A stretch of DNA of 64,000 nt from the NCBI GenBank assembly GCA_963556255.1, contig OY744610.1, positions 67,909,457 to 67,973,456 on the forward strand, read 5' to 3'. The notes under the pieces were generated by a model. It was not told the origin of the DNA, made no database searches, and was given only the letters and a program-made list of their open reading frames with translations. Positions 1 through 11,313 of the stretch are shown piece after piece (the first letter of the stretch is position 1; every line of letters starts with the position of its first letter). This DNA comes from Allolobophora icterica (Eukaryota; Annelida; Clitellata; Crassiclitellata; Lumbricidae). The position numbers and the translations under genes were made by a program.

Positions 1-459
1 GAAAGTAAGTGGACATTTTTGAGAAAAACTTTTTGAGTCTCAGTTTGCAGAATCTTTTAACTAGCTTGGTGAAAGTTTGATCAGTTTTTTAAGTTTTCTG
101 GATAATTTACTTTGTAGGTTGGTAATAATTTAACCTTTAACCTCTGAGATTGGTATTCTGTGCATCTTTTCTGTTATAAGTTCGAAGGCGAGCGCGCAAG
201 AGACGTCACTCGTCCGATGAAACCGTTAATCCAATGCTCAGTTGGAAGGTTCACATTTGCTCGGAGAATAATTTTCCGACGGCTGCTGGTCTGGCTTCAT
301 CAGCTGCTGGCTTTGCTTGTCTAGGTCAGATTAATCAGATTCTTTTTTCCTCAATTGTCTTCTTAAGTTGACGTGAGTTGTTAATTTCTGAAAAGTCATT
401 GCTGTTCTTCTTAGAGCATAACAACTGTCCTTAAGCTCTTCTAGTTTTTTGGGCAGATG

Positions 460-818
460 TTCTATAGTGCAGAGTTTAGCATGCTGGACTGTCAATCAAA
501 ATGTCAGAGGTTCAAATTCCTGCTAGGGCAGAAATTTGGTTCGAGATTTCTGCTCTGTCTGGACCCCTTAACCAACTGGGCTGTAATGAGTACACTGACC
601 GTACACTGTTGGTGGGAAGATGAGACGGCGAGGGAGAGGACTGGCTACTTGCCCTTATATACCAAGGCTAAGAAAATGAAGGATTGGAATGTTGTTAGTT
701 TAATGGGATTGGAATGTGGTTAGTTCAATAGTTGCCTTTGGATCCAGGGTTCATCTGAGATTTGATGACCAGTTGGACTGGATCTAAGTGAAACAGTGCG
801 TCTACTTACTTACTTACT
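460..818 (+). mobile_element. tRNA-derived SINE with CTTA tail
   Basis: Lies in the MVD intron before exon 1042-1096. It has a pol III A-box-like stretch near 476-490 and a B box GGTTCAAATTCC at 509-520, and ends in (CTTA)n at 802-818. The tail matches the CTTA tail of the CR1/Rex-like LINE ending at 29196, which suggests that LINE mobilised it. The apparent open frame over it is not a gene. Confidence 0.6.
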
Positions 819-1041
819 GGAAAGGTAAAACTTGTAAGATGAAAAGTCATGGGGAATTCGACCAAGAGTCAAACAACAACTTAAGGGCAACTTAAGAGAT
901 CTTCTGTTCTGTCAATGTGCAACTGACCTTAGGAAGCTCTTGTATGTTCATTGCTGAGAAGTGTTTTTTATAACTTATGTAAGTGAGCACTCTGAATTAA
1001 ATTAAATGAATGCTTATCAGAATGTTTCTCTTTTCTTTCAG

Positions 1042-2663
1042 TCTTTGCTTTGGCCAAACTTTTTGGCGTTACGGGTGAAATATCGGAAATAGCAAGGTGA
1101 GAATGAATTGGTTGAGTTTTTTATTATCTTTAGATTGTCCAAATGGTAGCCATATTCACAGTGCTTTCAAAAGTTATTGAAAAGTAGAGCGGAGATGTTC
1201 ATATATTGTAAGTGTAATTGTAATTAGTAACTTCTATTGCGCCGGTGTCTAATGCACAAGACATCAACCGATGGCATATCAAAACCAAGACGTAATCAGG
1301 TCAATATCCAGAAGATCAGTCTGTAAGACAGAGGCAGCCTATGATATGTATGTTTGTATGAATGTATGTGTGTACTGTAGGTTTGTACGTAGATACATAT
1401 GCGCATACAAACATACGTACACAACAACTTGGATGACTGATTTTTGTGCGACAGTGTGAACATGTCATGACTCCAAACTATGAAGTTTAATTTTAGGTGA
1501 AGAAAATGTTTTAACCTCCAATGTTTTAAATATTTATTATATTTTTAATGAATTTTTATGAATGTTTTAAGCACCACTTGCTAATGGACAACCATCAAAC
1601 GATGGCACTGGGTAATTGTGAGTGAAGTACTTGTTCAAGGTCCCTACACAGTAACCGTCTCAGGGGACGAGGATCGAACCCATACTCTCTGCGCTACAAG
1701 GCAAGCGCTCTAACCACTCGGCTGGTGTGGCTCTTTAGTTCAGAGTGCTTTGAAAACCTTGAAGTGTGTCTGTACAAACTACTAGAAAGCTGGGAAATCC
1801 AGATTTTGCTGGTGTTTTACGAGGTTTCTTCCCAGTTCTTGATGTCTTGTTTCTGGCGCCACCTTGTGGCTTCTGTACAGTTGACGCTGATATTGTTTTA
1901 GACGTGGATCGGGGAGTGCGTGTCGAAGCATCTACGGAGGATTTGTCGAGTGGGTCGTCGGAACAAAAGATGATGGATCGGATTCCATTGCTCAGCAGAT
2001 TGCGTCAGAAAGTCATTGGCCCAAAATGGCAGTCCTCGTTCTGGTTGTAGGTATTTACAATCTGCCACAGTTCAACAGAATTTGAGATCTTCAGGGTAAA
2101 GAAGTCATAGTTTTTTTAAGCAGTTCTGTGGTACGAAATCTTTGATGAATAAATGGAAGTTGAAGCTGAATTAAAGCATAAGATTGCTAGAAGGTGCTTT
2201 AGAAACAGTCAGAACTGATTCATAGATAGATAGATCTGCCTCTTTGGAACCTCTCTCTCATACATAAATACCTACATACATAGATACATATATATATATA
2301 AATAGATACATTAAAGGAAATACAACGTAAGTGCGTTATATTTATTTATGAGCTGTTCTTTAACGTTGCTACATAATTGATTACATGCATAGATGTTACA
2401 TGTTTTTGCTGTCTTATTCCTGCGTCTGTCACCAGGTGTCGGCTGATAAGAAGTCAACGAGTAGTACTCGGGGAATGCAGACATCAGTCGAGACGAGCCA
2501 ACTTCTGAAATACCGAGCAGAGCAACTCGTTCCGAGCACTCTCGTCCAAATGAAGGAAGCAATCAGAGACAGAAACTTCGACAGATTCGCTGAACTGACA
2601 ATGAAGGTCTGTCTGTCTGTCTCTGTGTCTTTCTGTTCCTGTGTATGTCTGTCTGTCTGTCTA

Positions 2664-2718
<55 letters not shown>

Positions 2719-5700
2719 GTATGTCTGTCTGTCCCAAGAGACAAAGGGTGGGAGTCTCTCTAGTAACTCTCTTCAATAAAATTCTCTGCAGAATTGTGAT
2801 GGTTTTTTTTGCCAAGATCCTTCATCTGCGTTGGGAAGCAGAATTTACTGAAAGTTTTCTTTCACATCAATTTACTGAATTTTTAGATTCACTTTTCACT
2901 CTACTCAGATTTCATCTCAGAAACTTTGATAGCACAGTATAATAACACAGATTTGCTCTCTCGAAGTCTGGGAAGGATGTTTAGTAAGCTATGCGTAACG
3001 TCATGCCTGCCTAATGACCATACAAGGCAATGTTTTGCAACCGAAATGATTTTGAACCCCGAGTGTTTTTGAAACGGAAATGTATGCGTCGAGATGCTTG
3101 ATGTGTTTAAGGATGTCAGGCACTTAATTGTCTAAATGTAGCGATTACCAATCTGAAACGATTTCGAAATAGAAGTGTTGTTTCCTTCAGGACAGTAACC
3201 AGATGCATGCTATCTGCCTCGACACTTATCCTCCGATCGTGTACTTGACGGATACGTCGCGTGATGTCATGCGACTTGTGTCGGCTGTCAATGACTTCTA
3301 CGGAGAGAAGAAGGTTTGTGCCAGAAGTCATGTCTTCTCTAACAACAGCCGAAGATAACAGCATTACCTAACCTGATGTAATTTTCCGAAACCAGGCGGA
3401 AGTCGGCAAAACCTATTACGAGTAATCCCTCAAAATAGCGCTTCATCTTGATTTTTAGCGAAAAGTGTTTCATATCATAATTGCATTGTTTAATATTTGA
3501 AGAATATAATTCTGCAGTCTTTATTATTATTTATTGGTTGTTTTTATAAAAATTCGAATAACATTGCAAAGTTGTAAAAGAATATGATTTCATTTTCGGG
3601 TCAATTTCATTGTTTTGCGCGTAGTGGTTATAAATAGCGACTGAGAAATACCCATGATGTCATACATCTTCTGAAAGCCTGGAATTCCCTTTAACCGACT
3701 GACCGACTTTCGTGGCTGAATAATTAATTCCTGTGCCATAAATAGCAAAGAAACTCTGGTCCCCCAAATCTTCTTTCCCGTAAGCAACGCCTGGTTGGTA
3801 TGACGTGATCATTTAAATGCCGAATGCTAGAGTCCTGATTGGACAACACAAGGTCGCGCACTGCATCTCGGGCTATTTTTATCTGCCTGAGTGCAATGCT
3901 AGAGTCCTGATTGGGCAAAACAAGGTCGTGCGCTGCATCTCGGGCTATTTTTATCTGCGTGGAGTGGAATGAAAGCTTAGTCAGTTAGCAAAAGTTTCTT
4001 AATTATTAAATAAAAACAAAAAATAATAACATAATTTAAAATTGTAATATTGGCAGACACGTGTGTTTATAAGCTGTGAAAATTTCTGCTTTTGAGCTCA
4101 AGCAATACCTATCGTAATCAAGGACTTTATAATAGATTACAAAAGTCATGCGTTTTTGTTTTTGGCATTTTTCTCTAAATAATTTCTCATGAAGGGCATA
4201 GTTTCCAAACCGCATATCTTCGTAACGGTTAGACCCATGAGAAAAAGCCTTAGCATCTTGGAAAGATCTTGAAAAGATCTACAAATATATATGAAAACCT
4301 AGTTTTTGTAAATTTTTACGAACCGCCTGGTTTTGGGATCCCGCATCACATATACGATAGAATAACTTAACATAACAGATGACCACTTAACATAAGCTTA
4401 ACATAACAACTTAACAGTTTGCTTTATTTATTTATTTATTATTATTTTTGCCAGCAGTAAGTATTATCGTCAGGAGGCAAAAAATTGTCCAGAGACAGTA
4501 AATAGCATCTGTAACGGTTATGTTTCTTCCAATTATTATTATTTTTATGCATCTATTAAATGCCACTATCTAATGACCAAGATGATGTTGAGCAGTTGTC
4601 AGTGAAGGACTTGCTCAAGGTCCCTACACAATAACCGTCTCAGAGGAGGAGGATCAAATCCGTACTCTCCATATTACAAGGCAAGTGCACTAACCACTCG
4701 GTTACCATATCCCACTTTGGATTACATGTATGTTTTTTGTTTTCTTTGTTTTGTTTCATTGTTTTGTTTTTCCTGTTGTTTAGGTTGCGTATACTTTTGA
4801 TGCCGGTCCAAACGCTTGTCTCTATCTCCTCGATGAAACAGTTCCAATGATTCTTGGTCTTGTTCGTCATTTCTTTCCACCCGTCGACAATGGACAGGAC
4901 TTCGTGACCGGAATACAGGTCACGATTCCTATGCCTGATGAGGTCTGATACGTTGCTTCACCTTGAGAACTACTTATGTAACGTTGATTGTTATGTGATT
5001 AACATTTCTTAATATATGAAGGTTACATCACACGAATTGTTGTGTGATTCACATTTCTTCACATGGAATGGTTACATTACATTAATTGTTACTTAATGAA
5101 AATTTCTGAACATAGAAAAGTTACATCACATTCATTGTTATTGTTATCTGTATTTGTTGCTTTCCTTTGTTTTGTAGGAACTGCTTTCTATTCTTCCATT
5201 GACGCCTCGCGCTGGTGCCATTAAATACGTCATTCATACAAAGGTAATGGTCATTCATACAAAGGTAATGATCATTCATACAGAGGTAATGATCATTCAT
5301 ACAAAGGTAATGGTCATTTATTCAAAGTAATGGTAATTAGTATGGGCAAGCTATTGACCCTCGAAATCCACTTTTCTTAGACTCATTAAATCATTAAAAC
5401 TATTATTGTGGACAAATTAAGATGATTTGACGGATTGACTGTCATGGATTTCTGTCTATAAGATATTAATTAGTTATTAATTAAAGTTCTGTAGCACAGG
5501 GCCTAATGCACAAAGCGTCCGTCGATGGTGCACCAAAACCAATCCGTAATCAGGTTAATATTCAGAAGATCAGTTCGTAAGACTTTGGTGGATAAGCAAT
5601 GCGAGAAATGTCAGTTGGGTTGGGAATGTCTTTGAGTAGTTCTATATAAATGTTCTCAATGAAGGAATTAGATTGGAATGTTTAGTTGGGAAAGAAATGT

Positions 5701-6097
5701 AAGCGACCGAGCAGAACAGAATTAACTGAAAGGAAACCCGCCTTAGTATCTCCTCCGACTCCTCTCTATGGCTATGGGACTCCATTGACCATCTTAGGAC
5801 CACCCGTCTGACTTGACGCAGCGCTCAGGGTAGTTCAAGGGACTGCTATTCTTCTGTCTCAGTATTCTTTGGATATGAAAGGAATGGGTGGGGTAGTTTT
5901 CCAGGTCGTGAAACTGCCTCAGATGATTGGGAATCTTGGGACTCGGTCTAATGACCTACGAGGTGCCGTAGAAGTTGGTGTGAGTTTCTAGGAGATCGTC
6001 TTATTTTGATTTCTAGGTTGGTTCTGGTCCAGATGTTATTGATGATCCATCCAAGTCTCTTCTGGATTCAACCGGTTTTCCTCTTGATCTTAAGTAA
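1042..6097 (+). CDS. MVD: Diphosphomevalonate decarboxylase, C-terminal seven exons (5' part outside window)
   Basis: Catalyses ATP-dependent decarboxylation of mevalonate diphosphate to isopentenyl diphosphate in the mevalonate pathway. Exons read as 1042-1096, 1902-2046, 2436-2606, 3191-3313, 4784-4942, 5178-5243 and 6017-6097 (TAA stop), all with GT-AG borders and a continuous frame. Together they cover the C-terminal two thirds of the family. Visible motifs are the GHMP-kinase phosphate loop GSGSACRS (exon 2, split Arg codon at the junction), [25 protein letters not shown] across exons 3-4, and YTFDAGPNA in exon 5, whose Asp is the family's catalytic acid. The end reads VGSGP then DDPSKSLL. 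The first exon here starts in codon phase 1, so an upstream exon must supply the first base. The exon 3 donor is the first unit of a TCTG microsatellite, and the exon 6 donor is repeated in tandem. No nearby AATAAA was seen after the stop. Confidence 0.93.
1225..1335. repeat. Dispersed repeat, copy 1
   Basis: A stretch beginning near TCTAATGCACAAGACATCAA recurs with substitutions at about 5490-5600, also in an MVD intron. Both copies share the order TAATGCACAA, GATGG, AACCAA, GTAATCAGGT, AGAAGATCAG. Class unknown; possibly a retroelement 3' end. Confidence 0.5.
1570..1735 (-). mobile_element. tRNA-derived SINE, minus strand
   Basis: Read on the minus strand it has an A-box-like TGGTTAGAGCG (complement near 1708-1722) and a B box GGTTCGATCC (complement at 1671-1680). 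Related minus-strand copies are at 4555-4712 and 62165-62352. It sits in an MVD intron and is not a functional tRNA: no acceptor stem closes around it. Confidence 0.65.
2607..2737 (+). repeat. (TCTG)n microsatellite starting at an MVD splice donor
   Basis: About 130 bases of TCTG units with a few interruptions begin immediately at the 5' splice site of MVD exon 2436-2606. The donor itself reads GTCTGT. Confidence 0.9.
3823..3962 (+). repeat. Two-copy tandem duplication, 72-bp period
   Basis: Two adjacent copies starting AATGCTAGAGTCCTGATTGG at 3823 and 3895, each ending in GGGCTATTTTTATCTGC. It lies in an MVD intron with no coding sense. Confidence 0.85.
4555..4712 (-). mobile_element. tRNA-derived SINE, minus strand
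   Basis: Same family as 1570-1735, sharing GTCCCTACACA-ATAACCGTCTCAG and GGCAAGTGCACTAACCACTC. It lies in the MVD intron just before exon 5. The duplicated MVD segment at 19190-19338 has no SINE here, which gives a paralogous SINE-free site. Confidence 0.65.
5231..5327 (+). repeat. In-frame tandem repeat of MVD exon 6 end and its splice donor
   Basis: The exon end CATTCATACAAAG plus donor GTAATG is repeated: 21-bp units at 5244-5264, 5265-5285, 5286-5306 and 5307-5327. Units 1-3 keep GTAATG following an AAAG or AGAG end, so each is a potential alternative donor. Use of a later donor would insert 7 residues per unit ([21 protein letters not shown]) without a frameshift. Confidence 0.85.
5490..5610. 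repeat. Dispersed repeat, copy 2
   Basis: Second copy of the repeat at 1225-1335, in the last MVD intron. Similarity covers about 100 bases and then fades. No coding potential seen. Confidence 0.5.
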
Positions 6098-6399
6098 TGG
6101 CTGCCGAGTGATCGAACAGATTGTGCTACAGCGATCAATGATCGTAATCAAGATATGTTCCAGTTGAACTCGTTCGTCAGCTGCCTCACCAAGTGTGCCT
6201 TGTGATTGGATGTATGTAGGTCATTGTATGGAATTAGGTCATTGCAAACGTTGATGTAGACCATTTCAGTGAAAATTATCTTTGCATAAAAATTTGTTGG
6301 CCTCTTTTTAGAAACGTTCGGAAACCAAGAAGAAGAAGAAGAACAGTCCCTTAAGCTAGCTATGAGGCAACCATGGGTATGAAGTGTTGGCGACTTCAT

Positions 6400-7215
6400 T
6401 TTCTTAACCTCGGCATATGGCCGGTCCTCGCCCTCGTCGTCTGATCTTCCCACCAACCTTTCTTAACAGTTGCTCAACTGAGAGTTCAGTCCATGTCCTG
6501 ATGTTATCCAATATCCAGTTCATTATTGGTCTTTCACGGGAATGAGAGCCTTGCACTGTGCCCTGGATGATCTCCAAACATCTCTCTTCTTTCCTCATGA
6601 TATGTCCGTTGTATGCCAGTTTCATTTTTTTCTCTCACAGATTTGAGAAGATTTCTCTGTACACCAGCAGTTTGAAGTACCCATTCATTTGTCTTTTTAG
6701 CTGTCATGTTACTCCTAGGACAAGTCTCAGACAACTTATCTCGAAGGCATTTATTCTTGTCTCCAGTCTTCCTCAAAGTGCAACTCTCACATCCATATGT
6801 AACAACTGGCCATACCAATGTCCTCCAGAGCGTTACTTTGTGGTCATTGTTATACAATGATTTTGCCAAATCTTGAGTCCAGTTGCAATGCTGTAACCCT
6901 TTGCCAGCAGGGACGTCATTGGGGGGAGCAGATTTTTGAGAAAAAAAAATTAAAAAGATGGAACAAGAAAAGGAGGAAGGAAAAGGGGTAAAAAAACGAT
7001 TATCAAATTCATTGAATTATTATATACTATTAACAAAACCAGAGTTTGCATAGCTTTTTTCACACCTCTTTAACAGTTTGGGGGCACACTATACAGTTGT
7101 CCTCCCCCAAATTTCGAAGAAACACCCTGCCCTCCCCCTGAAAAAAGCTGAAATGACGTCCCTGTTTGCCAGACGCGATCGTATCTCCTTTTCACAGTCA
7201 ACATTCTCAGTAATT
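6400..7215 (-). mobile_element. RTE-like LINE fragment, C-terminal end, interrupted by a MITE
   Basis: Minus-strand frames carry WPVVTYGCESCTLRKT, TAKKTNEWVL and AYNGHIMRKEERCLEI, typical of the post-reverse-transcriptase region of RTE-like non-LTR retrotransposons. Upstream (7165-7215) the frame resumes with EKEIRSRLAKG on the far side of the MITE at 6908-7164. Frameshifts and stops make it inactive. It lies just after MVD. Confidence 0.75.
6908..7164. mobile_element. hAT-type MITE with 8-bp target duplication
   Basis: 257 bp bounded by inverted ends CAGGGACGTCATT and AATGACGTCCCTG, flanked by the direct repeat TTTGCCAG at 6900-6907 and 7165-7172. An 8-bp duplication with CAG...CTG ends is the hAT signature. 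Internal sequence is A/G-rich without coding sense. It is inserted in the RTE fragment. Confidence 0.85.
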
Positions 7216-7224
7216 AATGAACCA

Positions 7225-9125
7225 GACTGAATAGTGCTCCGAATACAATTTTATATTCGTATTCAGCCGAATAGTTTTTAACCGAATACGAAGAGTTAAA
7301 GCGCTACATAAATTTTAGAGATAAAACGTAAGCTACTGCCAAAAGCGTTCGCCAGTTACTACCATTGGAATTCGGAGTTGTATTGTTACTACACCAGATC
7401 TTGCAATATGTTTCACAAGGGGCCATCCATATATCACGTACGCATGGAGGGGTAACCGAAATGCATGTGCTTGCGTACGCTTGCGAATAGGGGCTATCAC
7501 ACAACTCGGCAGCGAGTCCATGGATTAGTCATCCTTCAATCTGGCCTAAAGTGCAGACAGTCGCTGCCTGGACTGTGGTACTGACACATTCTGCAGCTGG
7601 TCTTAGGGTGGGGGTGTGCGTCAACCGTACGTACGCAGGTGGGGTGGAGAAACAGTACGTGTGCGTACAGGGAGGGGTCCAATTTTCCCGGATTTTTTTA
7701 TACTGGGCATTTGTTGGCGAAAAGTTATTGCTACTTTATACAGTGAAGTCAGGGCATATTTTAACTGTATAACTAGTGGGACAAATGTCCCAGTAGTCTT
7801 AGGATTTGTCCCAGGAGTTGCGGTGATTTGTCCCAGGCAATGTACATTGAAACTGTATAACTAGTGGGACAGAAGTATAACTAGTGTTGCAGGAGTTTTT
7901 AAGATTTGTCCCAGCAGTTAAGGCAAAAAGGCAAAATTTTCGTGAGAGGAGTTCCCAAGAAAAGGTCGTCAAATTTTTTCAGAGACAATAATAATAATAT
8001 AATCGCGAGATACCACGATGCGATCCTTTGACGGGGAAGGGTTACATTGCTAGATTATTGCATAAATGATAAGAAAACACTTGCTTTTTTTAATTACTTA
8101 TTTTATCATTTTTATTTCGATTTATTATTAGTTCTATGTTTTACAATCAAAGCTTCTAACTTCTGTCCCATTGTGCGTTTGCTAATGGTGTAATAAAGAA
8201 TATACTTACTTACTTACTTACTTACAAAGTCCTAAAAAGGTCGTCAAATTTTTTAGAGATGAATTTGTCCCAGTAGCCTAGTCTTAATCTTTTAAAATAT
8301 GCACTGAGTGAAGTACTGAGATGTATTGAATCAATGCAATAATATTGTAGTTGAATCTGGGATTAAGATTGCTAAAGTCCCAGGTTGAATTTGGTGCTTG
8401 ATGTCAATAAACGTTTTTGTCTTTTTTGTCAAGTGTATAGGCCTACCAATAAATACGCTCTATAAAATTAGCGTTTCACTGTGTAGATTCCTTTGCGAAT
8501 TAAACTCTTGTTAGCATCCGGTTTTCAACACGCGAGGTAAATATATCTTAAACTTATTCAATTTTCGTTAAATTTAACATATACAGCGTATTAAATGTTA
8601 TGAAAAAGTTACATTCAGTGAAACCCAGTGTGAAAATATTTTATAAAACTTTGTTTTATTACACGATGGCCCGAGCAAGGCCATTATGCACTTTGCAGTA
8701 TGTGCAAGGTAATTTCACGTGGTGCCCGCCATTCAAAAAGTTTCACAAAGCATTAAATAGTAATTTAAAATACAAATATGCTAAAGAATATAATTTCATG
8801 CACTCAAAACGCAATGCATCTTCAGTGGAAAGTCCAATTGAAAAAATTTGGAACGTTAACTCTGCAAGCAAACTTGCGTAACTTTCAGTAAAAGGACAAC
8901 TACTTTCTTGTTTAATATCAAATAAAGAACTTAAGAATTGAAGGCAATATGAAGCTCAATTACTGTACGAAAAGTGAGTTATATTAAACATTTTGAAATA
9001 CACGTAGGCCCTAGGCCTAATTGTTTTTACTGAGGCCATGTGCTGCGTTCTGTCGGCAGAATAGTGCGGCCAATTCGTATTCGGTCCAATAGTAAAAAAT
9101 GCTATTCGGTACAGCTCTGAATAGT
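7225..9125 (+). mobile_element. hAT-like deletion derivative with BED-finger remnant, copy 1
   Basis: Ends carry repeated CGAATA/ATTCGG motifs (7237-7300 and 9060-9115), and it ends in TGCTATTCGGTACAGCTCTG. An internal frame at 8600-8881 has a WCPPF...NSNLKYKYAKEYN stretch resembling the BED zinc-finger start of hAT transposases. The second copy is 21810-23008. This copy holds about 1.1 kb of extra DNA (about 7320-8440) absent from the other, including repeated GGGACAAATGTCCCAG-like motifs and a LINE tail. Confidence 0.5.
8130..8225 (+). mobile_element. CR1/Rex-like LINE 3' end fragment
   Basis: The sequence GTAATAAAGAATATACTTACTTACTT matches the tail of the LINE ending at 29196 (CAATAAAGAATATACTTACT). 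It is flanked by the near-repeat GGTCGTCAAATTTTTT (about 7965 and 8240), which may be a duplicated target. Confidence 0.6.
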
Positions 9126-9149
9126 AATAATGACAGTAATAAAAAAAAT

Positions 9150-9800
9150 GATAATAATAGTGATAATTGATGAGCCAACAAGTGTGACTTTTTGTCCAAA
9201 CGGAAGTCGTTTATAATCCAGTCCGTTGATTTCTGTAGCGCCGTTATATTCTCGACATGGAATCAATCCTGGATCCATCACCCGGTCAAGGAGACAGTGG
9301 CGGTCTTCGGTAATTTTGTGCAAGGACAGAAATGCCGCCCCTACACTCATCTTTTCATTTAATTTTTTGTTAATATTAACTAATTCATGTATAAAAAATT
9401 TCCGCCCGTTGAGAAATGCCGCGCTAGGCAGCCGCCTATACCTAAAGCCGGCACTGCAAGGAGACGGTCAAGGTCGATTTTGTTACACTGAATGAACTTT
9501 TCTTTACGAGGACGGGTTGTGTACCGAATATAAACAGGGTAGAACATCAAGGAATGACATTTAATGAAAATCGATCGTTGCTTTCGATGTGACATTGTTT
9601 CAAACACCTGTTGCCTCTGCTAGCTTCACATTTTCATCCACGCCATCCATCCAACCATCTCGGGTTCTGCATCCCTGCCTCTGTAGCTCCGTATATGTCC
9701 TTGTAACAGTTTCTGTCAACTGTTGCTCATTCGCATCGATCAGTTGTTTCCGCTTCGAAAGGGGACGAAGCCTTTAAGCAGAAACACAACATTTATACAT
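9150..9800. repeat. Three-copy dispersed block with minus-strand coding potential, copy 1
   Basis: Block shared with 23150-23800 and 32345-32835. On the minus strand copies share KRKQLIDANEQQ, TETVTRT, QQVFETMS, RYTTRPRK and DRLLAVPALGI, with a possible acceptor TTAAAG at the start of the KRK segment. I do not recognise the protein. It may be a duplicated exon or part of a retroelement. Copies 1 and 2 lie in matching positions upstream of aquaporins A and B. Confidence 0.5.
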
Positions 9801-9839
9801 AAATGAAATTTTTTAAAGCGCAACTTCAAGGAAGAACTC

Positions 9840-10160
9840 ACCGTTAGCGCACCCGACCCAACAAGGAGAACCCTCGTTCAAGCAGAATAGACTTCAAGCG
9901 CTTGTGGAACAGAGAAGGAAGTAGGCTGACTAACCCAGCTCTAGCTTCATGAAGAAGGTTGTACCAGGCCACAAGACCTATGAAAACAAAGGTGGTGAGT
10001 TGTAGAGGGGCGACCCCAGGGGACGAGAAGAAGACCCTGGTCGGCCGAACGAAGGGACGTACGGCCAGGAACCGACGAGGCAGAGATACACAGTGAACCA
10101 AGATAAGATGGGACAGTTCTCAACAAGCAGTTTCGCATGACAGTTAAAATCAACTAGTTC
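9840..10160 (-). mobile_element. LINE fragment, C-terminal end
   Basis: Minus-strand frame with RRFLAVRPFVRPTRVFF, TTFVFIGLVAWYNLL and SLFHKRLKSILL resembles the very C-terminus of L2/CR1-type ORF2. Truncated; no reverse transcriptase core present. Confidence 0.5.
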
Positions 10161-11171
10161 AAAGTGTCAAGCATGTAGAATATAAATTATAGATGGATAT
10201 ATGACCAAATTTCGGGATGCCACCAGTCAGGCGAGCAGAAGCATTAAGAACAGACTAATTTCAAGGTAAGAGGTCATCCCACAGCACGTTTTGAGGACAT
10301 CCAAGCAGCCGGCCTCCGTCGCAGGTACAGACGGACAGACAGACAGACAGACATGGAGAAAGAGAAGGCTATGTAATAACACCCAAGAGTTAAGAAACTT
10401 GGGCACAACTGTGTCTCATCCGTCAGTCAATTGAAATTAGAATCGGAGCAAAACGTTCTCCTATCAATAGCAGCAAATGCTAGTCGAACATTTGGAACCT
10501 GCGGCTCCCTCGTTGATCTGATTGACTTTTGGAATATTAGGTGTTCATTATAAGACTCTCTGAATAGAAGACCAAAGCGATACTGACGTCAGGTGACGCC
10601 CTGCTGTCGCTATAGGAAAAACGTTCACATTTAATTGTATATTTATTTCTCGCGAACCTCAATTATCTGCCTATATGCATAGAATTCGGTCGATCACTGA
10701 GCAACGATTTCCTTAATGGGCTGCATATGCGGATTGTCCCATTACCCCCTTCTAGCCATTCCTCCTATTGCCTCGCTCCGATCGTCCGCGCTCACTGATG
10801 CGCATCGCTCGTGGAGTTAATCCACAGCGCACGTTCTCTGTCTTTGTCTCTCTTCGTCTCTCTGTCTGTCGCTGTGGCTCGCGTTGTCTCTTTTCTCATC
10901 TCCACCCATTCTTCTCTCAGTCTCCTTCCTTAAAATCTTCCATCTATGTGTGTCTCACTCGCTGTCCTTCTCTCTGTCTCACCATCCATCTCTATCTTTC
11001 TCAGTCTTTGTCTGTCTGTCTCTTCCTCCCCCGATTCTTCGCGGCTAACCTTCCTTAGGGAACAGTGATATTTTCGTTAACTTTAAGTAAAATTATAAGG
11101 GAAAATGTTGATTTCCGTTAAGTATAGCTGTAACTATTACTGAAAAATACAGGTGAGATGATTGATAATAT
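10161..11171. other. Non-coding region upstream of aquaporin A
   Basis: No gene seen. It holds a short (GACA)n run at about 10329-10352 and a block at 10380-10590 shared with the upstream regions of B and C (for example ATTAGGTGTTCATTATAAGA). A CT-rich tract at 10815-11035 is shared with D, and a stretch (10590-11150) is absent from B. The conserved TTATAAGA may act as a TATA element, unproven. Confidence 0.4.
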
Positions 11172-11191
11172 TATTACTGTTCCAGGTAAGT
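11172..11191 (+). promoter_or_regulatory. Acceptor/donor juxtaposed splice motif before aquaporin A
   Basis: TTACTGTTCCAG|GTAAGT: a pyrimidine-rich acceptor immediately followed by a consensus donor, 128 bases before the start codon. It is conserved in all four paralogs and is the form of a recursive splice site, or simply the acceptor of the coding exon. Confidence 0.5.
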
Positions 11192-11313
11192 TCTCGTTAT
11201 CGGCAGTCAAGAGCCGTTACACGCGAGAGTGGCAGTGGCTTAGAGAATTCGTCGGAGTTTGGGAGAGTTGAACATTTAACGATCAGATTTGCTGTCCGTG
11301 TTGTAAGAAGCTG

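Noticed and set aside
6148..6456. 102-codon minus-strand frame after MVD
   Set aside because: Overlaps the edge of the RTE fragment and shows no family resemblance of its own.
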